In this document: positions 45,201 to 57,417 of the stretch, one piece after another | Layout of the letters: each line of letters begins with the position of its first letter | How positions within the stretch are numbered: the first letter of the stretch is position 1 | Assembly: GCA_014529385.2 (NCBI GenBank) | Contig: CM043944.1 | Coordinates: forward strand, 92,183,914-92,247,913 | DNA from: Adiantum capillus-veneris | Lineage: Eukaryota; Streptophyta; Polypodiopsida; Polypodiales; Pteridaceae | Reading direction: 5' to 3' | Length of the DNA stretch: 64,000 nucleotides | Made by a program: the position numbers and the translations under genes | The notes under the pieces: model-generated | Told to the model about the DNA's origin: nothing | Databases searched by the model: none | What the model saw: only the letters and a program-made list of their open reading frames with translations

Positions 45201-45522
45201 CTTTTAAGCGGCTAAACACGCTGGACCCGGGCCGTGGGCCCATGGCATGCATGTCTTGACTTGAACTATCAAGGTTTGGTGTAGGATACCCCTCCATGAC
45301 TTCGTAGTCAGAGGAAGAATCACTAGACGCGATATGAGGATCTTGGGTCGCGCTACCTTGAGTCCCGGCCGAAGGTCCAGAACCTAGGGTGGAGGAATAA
45401 TGGGTGCCCGCGTAAATGGAGGCACTACCAATATGCTCGTGCTCTAACACTCGTCCAGAGCGTAGGTTCATATGACTTGGATCCCCTAGAAGTGTCAGTG
45501 AGGGCCCGTGAAGGCTGCTCAC
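42220..45522 (-). CDS. E2 Gag (1100 codons)
   Basis: Long intact Gag frame. Residues 1-520 are low-complexity and proline-rich, including a stretch equal to E1 2-379. The Gag core is at about 540-730 (LSGKAGDWYRTLRVEEK). Knuckles start near 790, 813 and 965, and a fourth near 1004 lost its first cysteine (IFNSCGIDHLIAQC). ATG at 45522 follows a stop-rich leader. The C-terminus is cut by a small deletion/duplication (two copies of CCTAGTTCAAAGAC near 42235) that removes the reading frame into protease. Confidence 0.9.
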   Translation of the reverse strand: MSSLHGPSLTLLGDPSHMNLRSGRVLEHEHIGSASIYAGTHYSSTLGSGPSAGTQGSATQDPHIASSDSSSDYEVMEGYPTPNLDSSSQDMHAMGPRPGSSVFSRLKETLSRATRSEHAVNEINEGSGEVNSSFIPKIDPMLLESVHVNVPSIAPPNPLGLSPSEVLLPDGRSLAEVQEIERYMQATREREIENLRRLEQSRALKAKAPMTTIMPAEQPSAPKVAVTEGQAMGSNNASTSRETSSTPGLDGIFLNENWEYDLQAEALTDRYTGHTYHVGWLDVLQSTSGATSIDEQQQKVCDVLHRIVELERQNTGINMPSTGLMRFLDTGKANQPTLSQMETPSVSPNNPPYVVSPGASVQSEPTSGSFTFPDLAHLSLNDTTATMHIPMVSMTRSTPWSSFFNTAPMPSSTVPPTIPTCMYQSCAPVVPQPHVAPKPPIIPRAYNPQWNYPSSYTSGAMPFNNNMPYQVPPMPRATPVNFGPPSGTPPYEIWDPRAARMPRPRPTPISHVVPGAHTPIIPAQIGDLAAFAQTIGRSIAEIMRSAPDREPRSKAVQVAKLTQKFSGDGDARKHMEVFEHVCGSLEEHNELHKCKALSLTLSGKAGDWYRTLRVEEKTIYSTLRRLFLKEHIREGVLWGVASQLQKAQREEGESVRDFISRLKNLNSRCNPNDRFNNNQLLDRFIRGLRHESIYNGLVIRGITTWEAVTMNAIQLEDNLMIAGERVSAEPKSSSSQASGHEPMKIKPIVKEQTISEMTLADLTKAIQESLRGNRAPQNTHMYPRREQQWCSICLGPHTMSECPTFRVKFNGTCNACGRYGHQAKDCLMLKRIMENRPPIAWADSPRVLALMPTPPMEQQLPLQHMVPRTQNVVQTTPLPPRVLGPQPPHPRVTPMNQIGCESSSTYVDCEGDIDPSITYGVDMLEECPMYYMEDHWGQIKPVYQATALAARGQNINSFARRPPLQCYECGGPHRVAECPIRMQKNVALMQTSQGSALAMPILIFNSCGIDHLIAQCPNNPNAPKITPLNIIEIVDGTPPTINIAPVNALTRSMLQKQNYILEERDAASIGRARKKKTRRKKSLNASSSKPSSKTNLVQRP

Positions 45523-46493
45523 CTAGTAATTTTGGGTGTTTTGCAACCCGTCTTTTCTTATTTATTTATTTTTTGATTTTTTGGTCCTTTTTTCCGACCC
45601 AGCTATAGAATAGAACGTATGATAGCTCAAAATGAGCGTCTCAGTCAGAGGGATATGCCGTGCTTTACAGCCCTCCGTTTGGTCACTTTATGCCCTCGGA
45701 ATCCCTAAAACCGTCAATTTCTAGTAGGGAACTAGGCCCAAATTAGAAAGTCTAAGGGTGCAAGTGGGAAGAGAAGGGAGGAGAGTGGAGGACTTGCCCC
45801 ACATGCTCTCATTCCCTCTTGAGGGGGTAGGGTATATATATAAGAGTGAGTCTAGTATATATCATAGGACTGAGGACTGGGGCTTGGGCTTGGGCAAATG
45901 ATCCCGATCCCGATCAAAATTTTAGTGTAGCCCCCCAGTCACTCACGCTTAAATATTTTCGGTTTTTTTAAGATTTTTTTTATTTATTTTTGGGCGATGA
46001 CCGCGTGCGGTTTAGGTGACCCTTTCTTGGCCACACACACTCTCACCTACCTAACCTCCCAGTCAACAGCTCACAGACAGCTCACTACCTTATCTACTTA
46101 CTAACAGTGCAGCTAACCACTGACTAATCTGTTAACTGCTTACTGACAGTGAGCTAACTGTCCACCTACTTCCTCTCTCACTACCTTACTGTGCAAAGAC
46201 TGTGTGCAGACAAACCTTGACAGAAAACTGTGTACAGACTGTGTGCAAGCAGAAATTGCTAACTGCCTTCCTACTTATTCATTCACTGCAAACAAGCTAA
46301 CGACTACTAATTGTGCAAAGACTGTGTGCAAACAGAAAACACAACATTATGCAGAAATCACAGAACTTGCAGACAACACAGAAATTAACAACTTGCAGAA
46401 AAACAACTCATTCCTCTTCCTCTTCCTCTTCTTTCCTACTACAAACAACTCATAGGAGAAGCACAAAGTGCCTCTTGGGCTTAGTGCAGGGCG
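45523..46493 (-). other. E2 5' leader
   Basis: About 970 bp between primer site and gag. The part at 46050-46420 has many short near-repeats of ACTGTGTGCA. No ORF of note on the element strand. Confidence 0.65.
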
Positions 46494-46513
46494 ATTCCCT
46501 GGCAGCGGCACCA
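46494..46513 (-). promoter_or_regulatory. E2 primer-binding site (tRNA-Asp type, mutated)
   Basis: TGGTGCCGCTGCCAGGGAAT on the minus strand, just after the 5' LTR; three changes from the tRNA-Asp complement. Confidence 0.8.
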
Positions 46514-46517
46514 AAAA

Positions 46518-46760
46518 TGTGCGCTCCTTGCCGCACTATCGAAGCAAGGGACTTGTCGATACACCGTGTGCGAGCCACAAATGGCTCCAAGCACACAACA
46601 AGACTAATCTAGCAAGCTCAAGAGAGCAAAGGGTGTGTCACTCACCGCTCTACGCTCGCCTTCGTGGTGGATTCCTCACCGTGATGAAGAAGAAGCCGCA
46701 GTCGTGCCGCGCTCAACCGCTTCGCCGCCGTCGTGCCTTCGTAATGCTCGATCGCACACA

Positions 46761-46802
<42 letters not shown>

Positions 46803-47136
46803 TACACACACACACGAGGAGGTGAAGAAGAAGAAGATGGAGATGGAGATGGAGATGGAGATGGAGATGGAGCAAGAGCACTCTTCTATTGCACAAATGA
46901 GAGAATGAGTGAATTTTAGGTTTGGTTGGCTTTTATATGGGCTCACCCCATTCACACTTGGGTGCCCATGCTTAGCCAACTAATCCCTTGAATGTCCCAG
47001 TTAGAGTGCGCCTCTCATCGGCAATCACTGTTACCATTTTCCTATTGGTCCGACAAGCCCGGTACCTGACTCTACCAAATACATAATACACATCCATCGT
47101 AGGTGATGGGGTGTCCGTGAGCCGTGAGGGTTAACA
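46518..47136 (-). repeat. E2 5' LTR
   Basis: 619 bp; longer than the 3' LTR mainly through a longer (GA)n and an extra GGAGAT-type repeat. Confidence 0.94.
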
Positions 47137-48135
47137 CCAAGATACACTTTGTTTGTGGGTGGTATAACCTGTAACCTTTGCTTTGAGTACTACAACCAAC
47201 AAAAATGCATATGACAACCTTGTCATCCAAGTTTTTGCGTTGCGTTTGTGGCAGCAAGGCATAAGCCAAACAACCAAAAATGCGCATGTGACAAGAGAAG
47301 GCTTCCTATCATGCCATGCTTCATAAGGAGTCATAGACTGCAAAGTTTTTGTGGGACACCTATTGAGTACATAAATAGCACACATGATGGCCCCAAGCCA
47401 AAACGAATGTGGCAAAGCTTGACTCTTGACCATACATTGTGCCATCTTCGTAAGCAACCTGTTTTTATTTTCAGCAACACCATTTTGTTGAGGTGTATAC
47501 GAAACTGTATATTGATGTATTATCCCATGATTAGCCAAAAATGCATTAAACTCATGAGACATATACTCCCCCCCTTGATCTGAACGGAGGGTGTCCATAG
47601 TACATTTAGAGACATTTTCAGCCATAGTCAGAAATTCCTTGAAACACATAAACGCTTTGAACTTAGCTTCAAGCGGATACACGCATGCATGCCTGAAGTA
47701 ATCATCAATGTAAGTCATGAAGTAAAGGTAATTACCCAAGGACGGAGTTTGCATGGGCCCACAAACATCACTATGCACAAGCTGAAATCTGCATGTAGCC
47801 CTTTCTGAACCATCCTTTGGAAACTTCGAACGATGCCTCTTACCCAAAATACAACCTTCACAAACATGCTTTACATGTCTTTCAAGAGGAGGAAAAGAAG
47901 CAACCATATCAGATTTTTGCAAATGCAGCAAACTGGCAAAATCCAGATGCCCAGAACGTGTATGCCAAAGTTTTGCATATGAAACAACCTTAGAATCCAC
48001 AACTACATTTACAAATTTTTGGCCACACTTGTCGTACAAAGTGTGCTTATACAACCCACGCCATAAAATGCCTATTGCAATAATCTCATCACCAAAACTG
48101 AGATCATGAACTGTACATCTGTCATCCACAAATGG
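47137..48135 (-). pseudogene. Copia B integrase
   Basis: Matches copia A integrase from VDDRCTVHDLSFGDEI to the GYRLYHPQTK block. It has LWHTRSGHLDF (one zinc-motif residue region altered), HSDVCGP, LRSDQGGEY and QQNGVAENKNR, so the DDE residues are still recognisable. Cut at 47137 by E2. Confidence 0.9.
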
Positions 48136-48885
48136 CTACATTGTTGTTACCACTTTTTCTTTGAGCAGTTATACAAGCATGTTCAAATGGACGTTGTTTA
48201 GCCCTGTTTTTTCTTGAAAGTGACTCTTGCAATAACAATGTGCATAATGCATCAAACTTAACAACATCAAGATTGCCTTGGGTCATAAGTCTCCAAGATT
48301 AGCAAAAGTCTGGTAAGAATCTAGCAAAGCATAAAAAACTGTCAACTCAAGGGAACAATAAAAAATGACTTTGCTTGTAGAAATAAGTTGCTCAGTTATA
48401 TCCTTGATACCATCAAGGAAAGTGTCCATTTCATCTTCCTCATGCATAATCTTTGACTCCATCTCTTTACACAATAATGCAATTTTAGCCTCATTTCGAC
48501 TTGCATAAAGACTAGCCAGAACATCCCAACCCTGTTTAGCTGATTTACTCGAGCGAATGTGAGGAGTTATGGTGTGCTTCATAGATAATGCAATCAATGC
48601 ATGAGTCTATGCATCTCTAACATCCCAACGAGCCTACTCAGTTGTAGGCAAAAATAGCTCTAGCAGTAGCAACCATGTTGCCAAAACCTGCAACATCCTC
48701 AACATCGCTTGTATCCACAGAACACCCTTTGACACAAGTACATGTTGCATCATGTAAACCCACATTGGGTAATTATCCCCATCCAATTTTTCCTCAGCGG
48801 AAGCAAACATCTTGAATACATTTGTGTTGCCTACACCTGATGTGAAAATTTCTCGAAAAGAGGAGAAACAAAGCGAGACCAGCAC
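48136..48885 (-). pseudogene. Copia B gag (knuckle and protease deleted)
   Basis: Gag-like reading DGDNYPMWVYMMQHVLVSKG near 48770 and a second block at 48283-48597. At about 48136 the sequence jumps from the end of Gag to the start of integrase. This removes about 600 bp that in copia A encode the CCHC knuckle and the whole protease. Confidence 0.88.
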
Positions 48886-49169
48886 GTGCTATATATCACA
48901 ATTTATAGAAGACTGTAAGATTTGTTTTACAAAAAACGACACTGACAAAAATTCTACACAAAAGGACGAAATTTCTTGCATAGCACTTCTTGCAGTGGAA
49001 ATGGAGTTCGAAATGAGCTCGAATGGAAATTCTAATCAGATCAAGCTCTACAAGTTTTCCCAATGTATTTTTCGACCTGCTGACGTTCACCAAAGCTCAC
49101 TAAAATCTAAGAAAGTGAGCAGGCATGTGAGGGCAATGCTAGCGACTAAGCATGAAGGATGCAACCTGC

Positions 49170-49181
49170 TTTGATACCAAT
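49170..49181 (-). promoter_or_regulatory. Copia B primer-binding site
   Basis: TTGGTATCAAAGC on the minus strand, one change from the copia A site. Confidence 0.85.
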
Positions 49182-49383
49182 TGTTGGAAATAGAGTTGCA
49201 GGGAAACACACGCAGATTGGAGAAGATGAAGAAGCTCAAGGCACACACCAAAGAGTAGTATTACTTAGTGTGCAATGGAAAGATGAGTTAGCCCTAGAAT
49301 GATGGTCATATATACAATGCACGACGTGCCCCGCCGGTCCTAAGTGTGTTCACACACATCACTACCATATATGTATGGTAACA
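49182..49383 (-). repeat. Copia B 5' LTR
   Basis: 202 bp, TGTTACC...CCAACA, with a small internal deletion in the pyrimidine-rich part. Confidence 0.92.
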
Positions 49384-49830
49384 ATGCCTTGCAAGGGGAG
49401 CATGACAAGATAGTCAATGTGTTCAAGGAGAAGGATTTGTGCCCAAGCTTGGAAGAAGTCGCCAACTCATTCACGTAAAGAAGAGAGAAATATCATCAAA
49501 CGGATTGGTCGGCCCCAAGGTAACCAAGCTCTTGTCACTTCTTTGAGGTCTAAACCTTAAAAGGGTTGCATATATTGTGGGATAAAAAAGTCATGAAAGT
49601 AGAGATTACTTTCAAGTCGTGTCCACATTGTGGGATAACAAGTCATGAAAGTAGAGATTACTTTCAAGTCGTTTCCACATTGTGGCAATCCTAAATATCC
49701 ACCTTATATATATATGCTTCTACAAAGACAAGGGAAAGGCTTTAAGTGAAGCCAAAGAAAAGTTAAGGGCAGCTTTGTTGAAGAACAATAATAAAGTACC
49801 ACCTTCTATGTCATGGGTATACATTTTGTG
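49384..49830 (+). pseudogene. Relic copia-type gag, right fragment
   Basis: Continues the fragment at 20270. ALQGEHDKIVNVFKEKDL is followed by LCPSLEEVANSFT and a stop at 49476-49478. A decayed CCHC knuckle (CPHCGITSHESRDY, last Cys to Tyr) appears twice because of a tandem duplication of about 57 bp at 49576-49690. The reading AKEKLRAALLKNNNKVPP follows. No protease or pol comes after it. Confidence 0.5.
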
Positions 49831-50159
49831 AGAACTCTTCCTTAGGTTGAAGCCATTTGTTGTATCCACTCTTGTTTTATGGACCATTCTTGCTAGTTTC
49901 TCTTAGTTAGAGCGATTAGGTAGTCTTTGAGTATTTCTGCTAGTTTTTCTTAGTTAAAGCTATTAGGTATTTTCAATGAAGTATGTATCCATGTAGGATG
50001 TCTTGTTTTACCTTTTTTTTTTGTAAGGGAGGTTTATTATTATAAGAGACGTTTGCCATTGTACTTCCCTTGTTCAAGGGGAAGAGCTGTAAGTTACTTT
50101 GTCAAGAGTCTTTCTTGTCTCCATTGTATAATCCATATCCCTAGGTTCAAGGGGAGGAT

Positions 50160-50404
50160 TGTTGGCACTAAAGGTAGGTCTAAGACCCTCTAGTTCTTAT
50201 ATAAGATTAAATACTTGTACTTGCCAATCGTCCCACAAAACAAGTCTATCAGTGACCCCACAACAAAGGATTCCTCTTATACAACAATTTACTCTCTTTC
50301 TCTTTTCATTATTGCCATAATAGTTCATTTCCCTCATCATCAATCGATCTCTATCATTCCCTCCATAGTTCTATGCTTGTATTCTAGGGATCCTTGGTTT
50401 TACA
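50160..50404 (+). repeat. Possible 3' LTR of the relic gag element
   Basis: Follows a polypurine-like CAAGGGGAGGAT and starts TGTTGGCACTAAAGG, with TATA-like TTATATAAG soon after. It could end TTTTACA at 50404. No second copy is in the window. Confidence 0.4.
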
Positions 50405-51873
50405 TTTTGCCTTAGTGCACAATCTTCTTATTGTGCCAAGTTGGATAGATTGTATGTTGTTAACATGAAGGTATATGCTAACTTTGCGAGTAAAATGTGG
50501 GTTGATCATTCCTTGCACATTCATTAGCATCAATCCTTAATTTTTGAATATCCATTTTAATTAGCATTTGTTGATGTGTGGTTGCTTCATGAATTCTTGT
50601 GTCTTGAGGGTTTTGTGGCCCTTCTTTAGATCATTGTCTCTTCTTTGTTGGCTCATATGTATATAGATATCGAGAACATGTGCAAATTCCAAAATCTACT
50701 TATCAAGTGCTTGTTGAATTATCTAACAAAATTCTCTTTGCTAGGCAAAAACTACTTTGACGGTTAATGATTGGTGAAAATTATACCAATGGAAAATAAG
50801 GGCTAGGCAACATGCTTCATATATCATGGTTGTTCATCCGAATAATTTTTTAAAGACTACATCACTCTCAACATTTTGAACCTATCCAACCGTTTAAGTT
50901 GAAAAATGGGGAATGGAATTCCTTCAAAAGCGATTATCAATTGATTTTCAAGCTCATTTCTAATAAAGTATTACTTCTCCACCATTACTCAACTCTCATG
51001 TATTGGATGCTAGAGCTCAACTTCTTGTAAATGTATGACCTATTCCTGGTTGATGCATCTTCTTTAGGACAAGTTTTTTGTACACCTTTGGGATATTTAA
51101 AGAGAACTTATTGTGCATTATGAACAAAGCTTGGGAAACATGGGTTTAAAGAGGCGCTTTTGAAACTCTTACCTAAGCAACCATTTTGACAACTAAACTC
51201 TTACCTAAATTTTGACAACTCTCATGGGAGGTATTGCCTTCACATGTTCATTTGTTTAATTGCCCCACCAAATTGTTTTTGCAATTGTTGCACTAGCTAG
51301 CTAGCTCCACTGATGCTTTCATGTCAAAAGTCTTAAATGTATTTTGGAAAGATAATCATCATCAAAATGCTATGTGCTTGTTCTTAATGAAATGACTATA
51401 CTATCCTAAGTGTTTTGGAGCATTGGATATTTTGAATATACATATTCATGTGTTGGCTTGCAAGGCTGTATTTTTGAAATTGCTCCTCAAAAGCAACCTT
51501 AGACTCCAGTGTTGGCATTTACGTGTGATGAATTGAGTTCCTCTTCATTTGGCCATTGGCATAGCTCTTTCTAGGATATATTTTTTGGTCAGTTTTCTAA
51601 CTTTATTCCAGACTATCCATATGTCACTCCACTTGTTGCTGAGAAAAAAGTCACTTCTCGCTTATCTTAGCATCCTAGAGCTAGTTTGGCTAGTAATTAT
51701 TTTCATTTGGAGAATAACATTGGAGCATGAATTTTCTAACAACATTACTTGAATGTGCACCTCAAGAATCATATCTTTTGGCACAAAAAATACTGGATAA
51801 TCTAGTGAATGACAATGGATGGGCAATGTACTTCATTTTGTATTGCTCCACATTTTGGTTTGGGTAATCAAGG
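50405..51873. other. No recognisable gene
   Basis: AT-rich, many stops on both strands; no supported feature. Confidence 0.5.
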
Positions 51874-52159
51874 TGGATTTGGGGTTGCGGGAATGCACAC
51901 ACATGAGATGGAGAAGAAGTTCAAGGCACACAAGAGATAATGTATTACTTGGCTTGTGAATACAAGATAAGATAGCCCTAGAGTGATGGGCATATATACA
52001 AATCACGAGGGGAAAACACCATTTAGTGAGGGAAAAAAGTGCCCCCACAGTATTGTGTGTTCACACACATCACTACCATAGCATGGTACTAAATTCCCCC
52101 TAGAAGTGATGCGATGAATGAGAGTTAGCACATAGAGTGTAGGGAAGTGCCATGCCCTA

Positions 52160-55100
52160 TGGACATGATCGGCCCACAAAGGGAAGCAAGCCCAAAGCTT
52201 TGCAAAAATCTTCAAAATTCTCATTAGGCAATGCCTTTGTGAACAGATTTGAAAGTTTTTCAAGTTTTGGCACATAAGCCAATCTAACCTCTCTCGCTGA
52301 GAGTCGCTCCCTGACATGGTGATAATGCACTCAATGTGCTTTGTGTAAGCATGAAAGACTAGGTTCCTCACAACTACCAATGAGCTCTGACTGTTAGTGT
52401 AGGTGAGAGTGCCAAACTCTTGTCTAACTCCCAAATTAGCCATAAGGCGTCTTAAGCCACACATGGTCAACCATGGCTATGAAAGTTGCCTTATACTCAG
52501 AGTCAAAACTAGAGGTGGCTACAATAGGTTGTTGCTTTCTCAACCAATATATGCATGAACTATTGAGCACAAAACAAAAAATGCTCATGGACACTCATGT
52601 GTCATAGCAACCAACCCAATCTGATTGAAAAAAAGCATGTAAATATGGTGACAATGATCCCCCTTTGGGATAAAACAACCCAAGATGTATAGTGACACTC
52701 AAGTAGTGATAGATCCTCCTTACTACTTACCAATGCTTTGACCCTTGGCTATGCATAAATCTACTTATTTGCAAGACTGCAAATTGCATATCTTTCCTTG
52801 TAATGCATACAAATATGAGACAAACAACAACTATCTCATAGAGGGTAACATCTACAAGATCTTCAACATCATGTAGACTTAACTTTGAACCTATTTTCAT
52901 AGGAGTGACAAATTGGCTTGCAATCACCGAGTCCAAATTTGATTAGCAAAGTTTGCACATACCTTCATTACACTGCTTAAAATGAATGCCCAAATAATGA
53001 TGCAAAAGCCCCAAATTTGATGTCTCAAATGCGGCATTCAAATCGGCCTTAAATTTAGCAATGTGTGTCTTGTTTAGACCAGTAAATCAAGCACATACAC
53101 AACGATAAGATATACATCATCCACATGTTTTACATACAAAGTGCTCTCAATTGGACTATTGCAAAAGCCACATGAAATCAAATGATCATGCATCTTCTCA
53201 TACAAAGCACGAGAAACTTTCTTTAAACCATACAATGCTTTATTTCATCAAATGATTATGCATCTTCTCATACCAAGCACGAGAAACTTTCTTTAAACCA
53301 TACAATGCTTTATTTCATCTACAAAATTTCTTTCGTGAAAAAACCACGAGTCTGCATTACATACACTTCCATGTATAAGTCACCAATCAAGAAATTAGTT
53401 TAAGTGTCCAATTGATCTACATCCCATCCAAAATAAGGTGCCAATGCACAAATGAAACGAATAGTAGTCATACGACAAGTGGGAGCAAAATTTTCTTCAT
53501 CATCAATGGCCTTCTACTGAGCATAACCTCTTGCAATAAGCCTTGCCTTGTAGCAATCAATACTACCATCCAACTTAGTTTTCAGCTTATAAACCCACTT
53601 TGTATCAATGACCTTCTTGCAAGTAGGTGTCACATAAAGGCCAAGTTTGTTCTTCACAAGTGTATCCTATTCATAGTAGCCACCCAAGTTTTTGAATTTT
53701 GTGCTTCATGAAATGTGCAAGGTTTCTCCTTGTCGCACATACTTGAAATAGCCAAAGCATAACAATTTGATGCACAAGAAGCATGATGAGGAAACTCAAA
53801 CAACTAGACAAAGGTGCATCCAATTTATTGTCACACAAAGTATGCACCAACCATTTTGGCATTCCTCTAGCTTCCTTATTTTCAGACATGTCCTTATCAA
53901 GTGCATTATTTACATCTACATCACAAATAGGCTCATGTGTGACATCACTTGAAACTTTCATAGGCTGAATATTTATCTTAGTTGGACTTACATTTGTATT
54001 CCCGCCATTGAAAAGAGGCAACAAGGTATCAAGTTATGTTTTGGCTATGGATGATATAACCTGTAACGCTTGCTCTCAACACCAACAAAGATGCATTTGA
54101 CACCCTTATCATCCAATTTCCTACATTGTTGTTGTAGAACTAGAGCATAAGCCAAGCAATCAAAAACATACAAGTGACCAATAGATTGCTTCTTATTATG
54201 CCATGCCTCATATGGGGTCATAGACTAAAAAGATTTAGTGGGACACTTGCTAAGTATGTAGGTAGCACACATGACGGCCTCTAGCCAGAAAGCATGTAGC
54301 AAAGCTTGATTTTTGACCATAAATTGTGCCCTCTCCATTTCCTCTCAACCACACCATTTTCGTAAGGTATATAAGGATTTGTACATCCCATGAACAACCA
54401 AAAATGCATCAAATTCTTTTGACATATACTCCCCCCTCAATAAAAAAGGAGGATGCCCATGATTTATGTAGATACATTTTTAGTCAATAGAAAAAGCTGT
54501 TTGATAGCACTATATACTTAGCCTATGTCCTAAAATTTACAACAAGAACAAGTCTTGCTAGTGCAAAATAGAAAACAGATTCTTCTTGATCCCATGCACA
54601 AGAAGTACATCAAAACATGAGAAGGAATTGCCATTAACTACAGGTTGCACAATTTCTCCAACTCCCTGAAGTGGATAAGAAGCATTGTTGTCACAAGTGA
54701 CAATATTCCCATTAGGTACAACATCAAGAGAAGGCACATGTCACGATGAGATGTAATGTGTTTTGTAGCATCACTATCAAAATACCACACGTGTGAATAT
54801 GTAACCTATACCAAGCATACATGGACAGAAAGGTCATACTAACATTTCACACTAAAAGCCCATTCTGCATCAACAAAAGAATTTGCAAATTCTACAATGG
54901 CTACATTTGAAGAAGATTTACTTTCTATTTAATATGTTTCTTTAGCCTTTAGCTTAGGACATTGCTTTATCAAATGATCAACAACTCTACAATGCAAATT
55001 TTTATTTCCTCTTTCATTAGATGTGCTAGATGCGTTGTTGTTGTGGAAGGCATTTGTCACAAATTATTGACTACTTGAAGAAGGAACATTGGAAGTAGCA

Positions 55101-55821
55101 GCATTATAATTGCTATCTCTTCTTTGTGTAACAAAACATCCTGATCAACAAGACATTTCTTAGCCCTACTTTTTCTTGGCATAGCCTCTTGTAACAACAA
55201 AGTGACCAATGGATCAAACTTATAAACATTATCATTGCCATGTGCAACAAGCCTTAAAGCAGAAGCAAAAGTCTTATATGAATTTGCTAATGCATCTAGG
55301 ACAGTTTGCACATGTGAATGGTTAGGAATGAGTTCACTTGTAGCAATGAGTTTCTCATTGGTATCTTTTTTTGATTTCAATAAGAAAAATGTTTGTTTCA
55401 TCTACCTCGTGCATGACCTTTGATTCTATCTATTTGCACAAAAATGATATTTTTGCCTTATTGTGACATGCATACAAGTCGGCTAGAGTGTCCCAAGATT
55501 GTTTCCTTGTTTTGGCTAAACGATGTGAGGAGTAATGGTGTGTTTGATAGAAAATACAATCAATGCATGCGTCTGCACATCTCTATTATCTTATCAAGCA
55601 TGTTCAGCTATATGTAAAACATGACTAGAAGTAGAAGTAGAATTTCTAGAACCTACAACATCCTCCACATAACCTAGGCTTACATCATAACCTTCAACAA
55701 TGTTCCATACAACCTTGGAAATAATTATATGCTATATCATTTAATCCCACAACGGATAGTTGTTTCCATCCCATTTGTCATCAGTAAACAACATCTTGAA
55801 AACATCATTGCTCTCAACCAT
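52160..55821 (-). pseudogene. Copia D gag-pol relic
   Basis: Gag starts near 55821 (MVESNDVFKM). A gag block lies at 55057-55401, the integrase region near 54100-54480, the linker RGMPKWLVHTLCDNKLDAPL near 53850, the RT end at 52727-52936 (RFMHSQGSKHW) and RNase H at 52165-52470. Many stops and frameshifts. A tandem duplication of about 70 bp lies in the RT part (53177-53246 and 53247-53316). Confidence 0.85.
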
Positions 55822-56026
55822 ACTAAAAGACTGAACTTTGTCCAAATTGAATTGAAAATGTACATTCTATACAACAAAAACCCTAGTAGACTGTCACATA
55901 TATGTTATGTAGCAATTTTCAATGGAAGAAAAATTGCACAAAAGGACAAAATTGCTTGCACAATACTTGTAGTAGTGGAAATAAAGGCTAAAACGAGCCC
56001 GAATCAAAATTCTAAGCACACCTAGC

Positions 56027-56294
56027 TGATAGGAAGCTAGGCTATGGCGGGTACAATAGCCTTTGAAGCATGGCGTGCAGGTGTGGTGCAGCAGACGAGG
56101 AAGAGAGAGAGAGAGAGAGAGATCAACAGAATAGAAAAACATGCTATAGTGAATTGCATTAAAATGTCTATATATAACTTTGTGAAGTGATATCGGCCAC
56201 TCCTTGACTCATGCAAACTCCACTAAACCTCTACATGTGTGAATAGGTGTTCCCACAGGCTAGACATCATTGCAAAGGGCTTGAATACCCAACA
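56027..56294 (-). repeat. Mini-copia 3' LTR
   Basis: 268 bp, TGTTGGGTATTC...CCTATCA on the minus strand, with a (GA)n core at 56099-56121. Confidence 0.92.
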
Positions 56295-56639
56295 ACCCCC
56301 CCTCGAGCCCAAACCACTGACAATGGACTCGAGATAGACAGACCATGGTAGAGTCCAATCACCTGAAACCATGAGTAGAAGTCCCCCCCTTGACTATAGC
56401 ATAGGTTTGTGTGTGTACTTCCCTCAAACAACCATCAGTGTGAGACATTCCAGAACCCGACCATACAAGAAAGGGTGGTCTTACCATTATATTTTTGAGG
56501 CAGTGTCTATAACCCATACACATATTGAGAAATAACTGACATAAAGGAAACATAAAGACAGACTAAAGAAAAACAAACTACAGGACATCACTTTCTACAA
56601 AAAGATTGGTGCTGCATCCTTTTCATCACCCTCAACCAT

Positions 56640-57417
56640 ATTGATCTGCCGCTTATTCTTCTTAAAGCATTTATCCAAAGGATGATTAATCTATGGGTGC
56701 AAGGATTTTTGCTGAAACAACCCTTGATTTGATGATTGATGCATCCACATATCACACAAGGTCTAGTGCTAGTAGTAGACCAGTTTGAAATTGCAGTTGA
56801 AGTGCAACCATGAGCTACGTATGCAGTTGGTACAAAAGAGTTGATTCGTGGTACTCAATTCTCTTCTTCGTGCAATGAGTTAACAATATGATCCAAAGAA
56901 GACAGAGGATCCTTCTCCTTTAAAATAGTGACAATTTGACAAATTCTACCGGTAGACTATTCAGAAAAACGGCTATAAGATCTTCATCTGGCACAAGGCC
57001 TTCAACATAAACAAACTGTTTTTTGATGCTCTTTGGTCTATTAGCTAAAGCTACAATGTTTTCATCTTCATGCATGCGAAGAGAATGTAATTCCATTTTT
57101 AAACTCATTTTTGAATACTTAGCTTTTGCACTAAATAGCTTTTCTAACTCTATCCAGGCAGCACTTGAAGAATCAACATCATTCAAATAATGAATAAAGT
57201 CGTGTTCTAAGGAAGTTAGAATGATACCAAAAGCTTGTTTGTCTTTCCTTTGTTGCTCGGCAGAGAGGGCTTGAGTTATTGCAGCTGTAGTGCCTGCTTC
57301 CTCGGTTGCGAGAAACTTGACCACGTTCCATAGGTTTTTTCGCATCAAATAGCCTTTTACCTTGATCTGCCAAGTGTGGAAACTGGATCCATTATATTTG
57401 TCGACTTTCGATGCCAT
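56640..57417 (-). pseudogene. Mini-copia gag
   Basis: UBN2-type Gag. The likely start is MASKVDKYNGSSFHTWQIKV at 57417. The reading LHSLRMHEDENIVALA and then LVPDEDLIAVFLNSLP follows, until a frameshift near 56930. Downstream frames give ILKEKDPLSSLDHIVNSLHE and then the knuckle CVICGCINHQIKGC at 56717-56758. After the knuckle there is no protease, integrase or RT before the polypurine tract. It resembles the relic gag at 49384 in its last block. Confidence 0.82.

Larger units (their letters stand above)
34155..47136 (-). mobile_element. E2: full-length Ty3/gypsy element (minus), pol defective
   Basis: 12,982 bp, LTRs at 46518-47136 and 34155-34753, TSD ccaag at 34150-34154 and 47137-47141. 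Order on the minus strand: LTR, tRNA-Asp site, leader, gag, protease 1, remnant RT, RNase H, integrase, protease-like domain 2, WxPK tail, cargo ORF, polypurine tract, LTR. By eye the LTRs differ at roughly 15-20 bases plus microsatellite length. RNase H and integrase (GPY/F module) look Athila/Tat-like. Confidence 0.94.
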
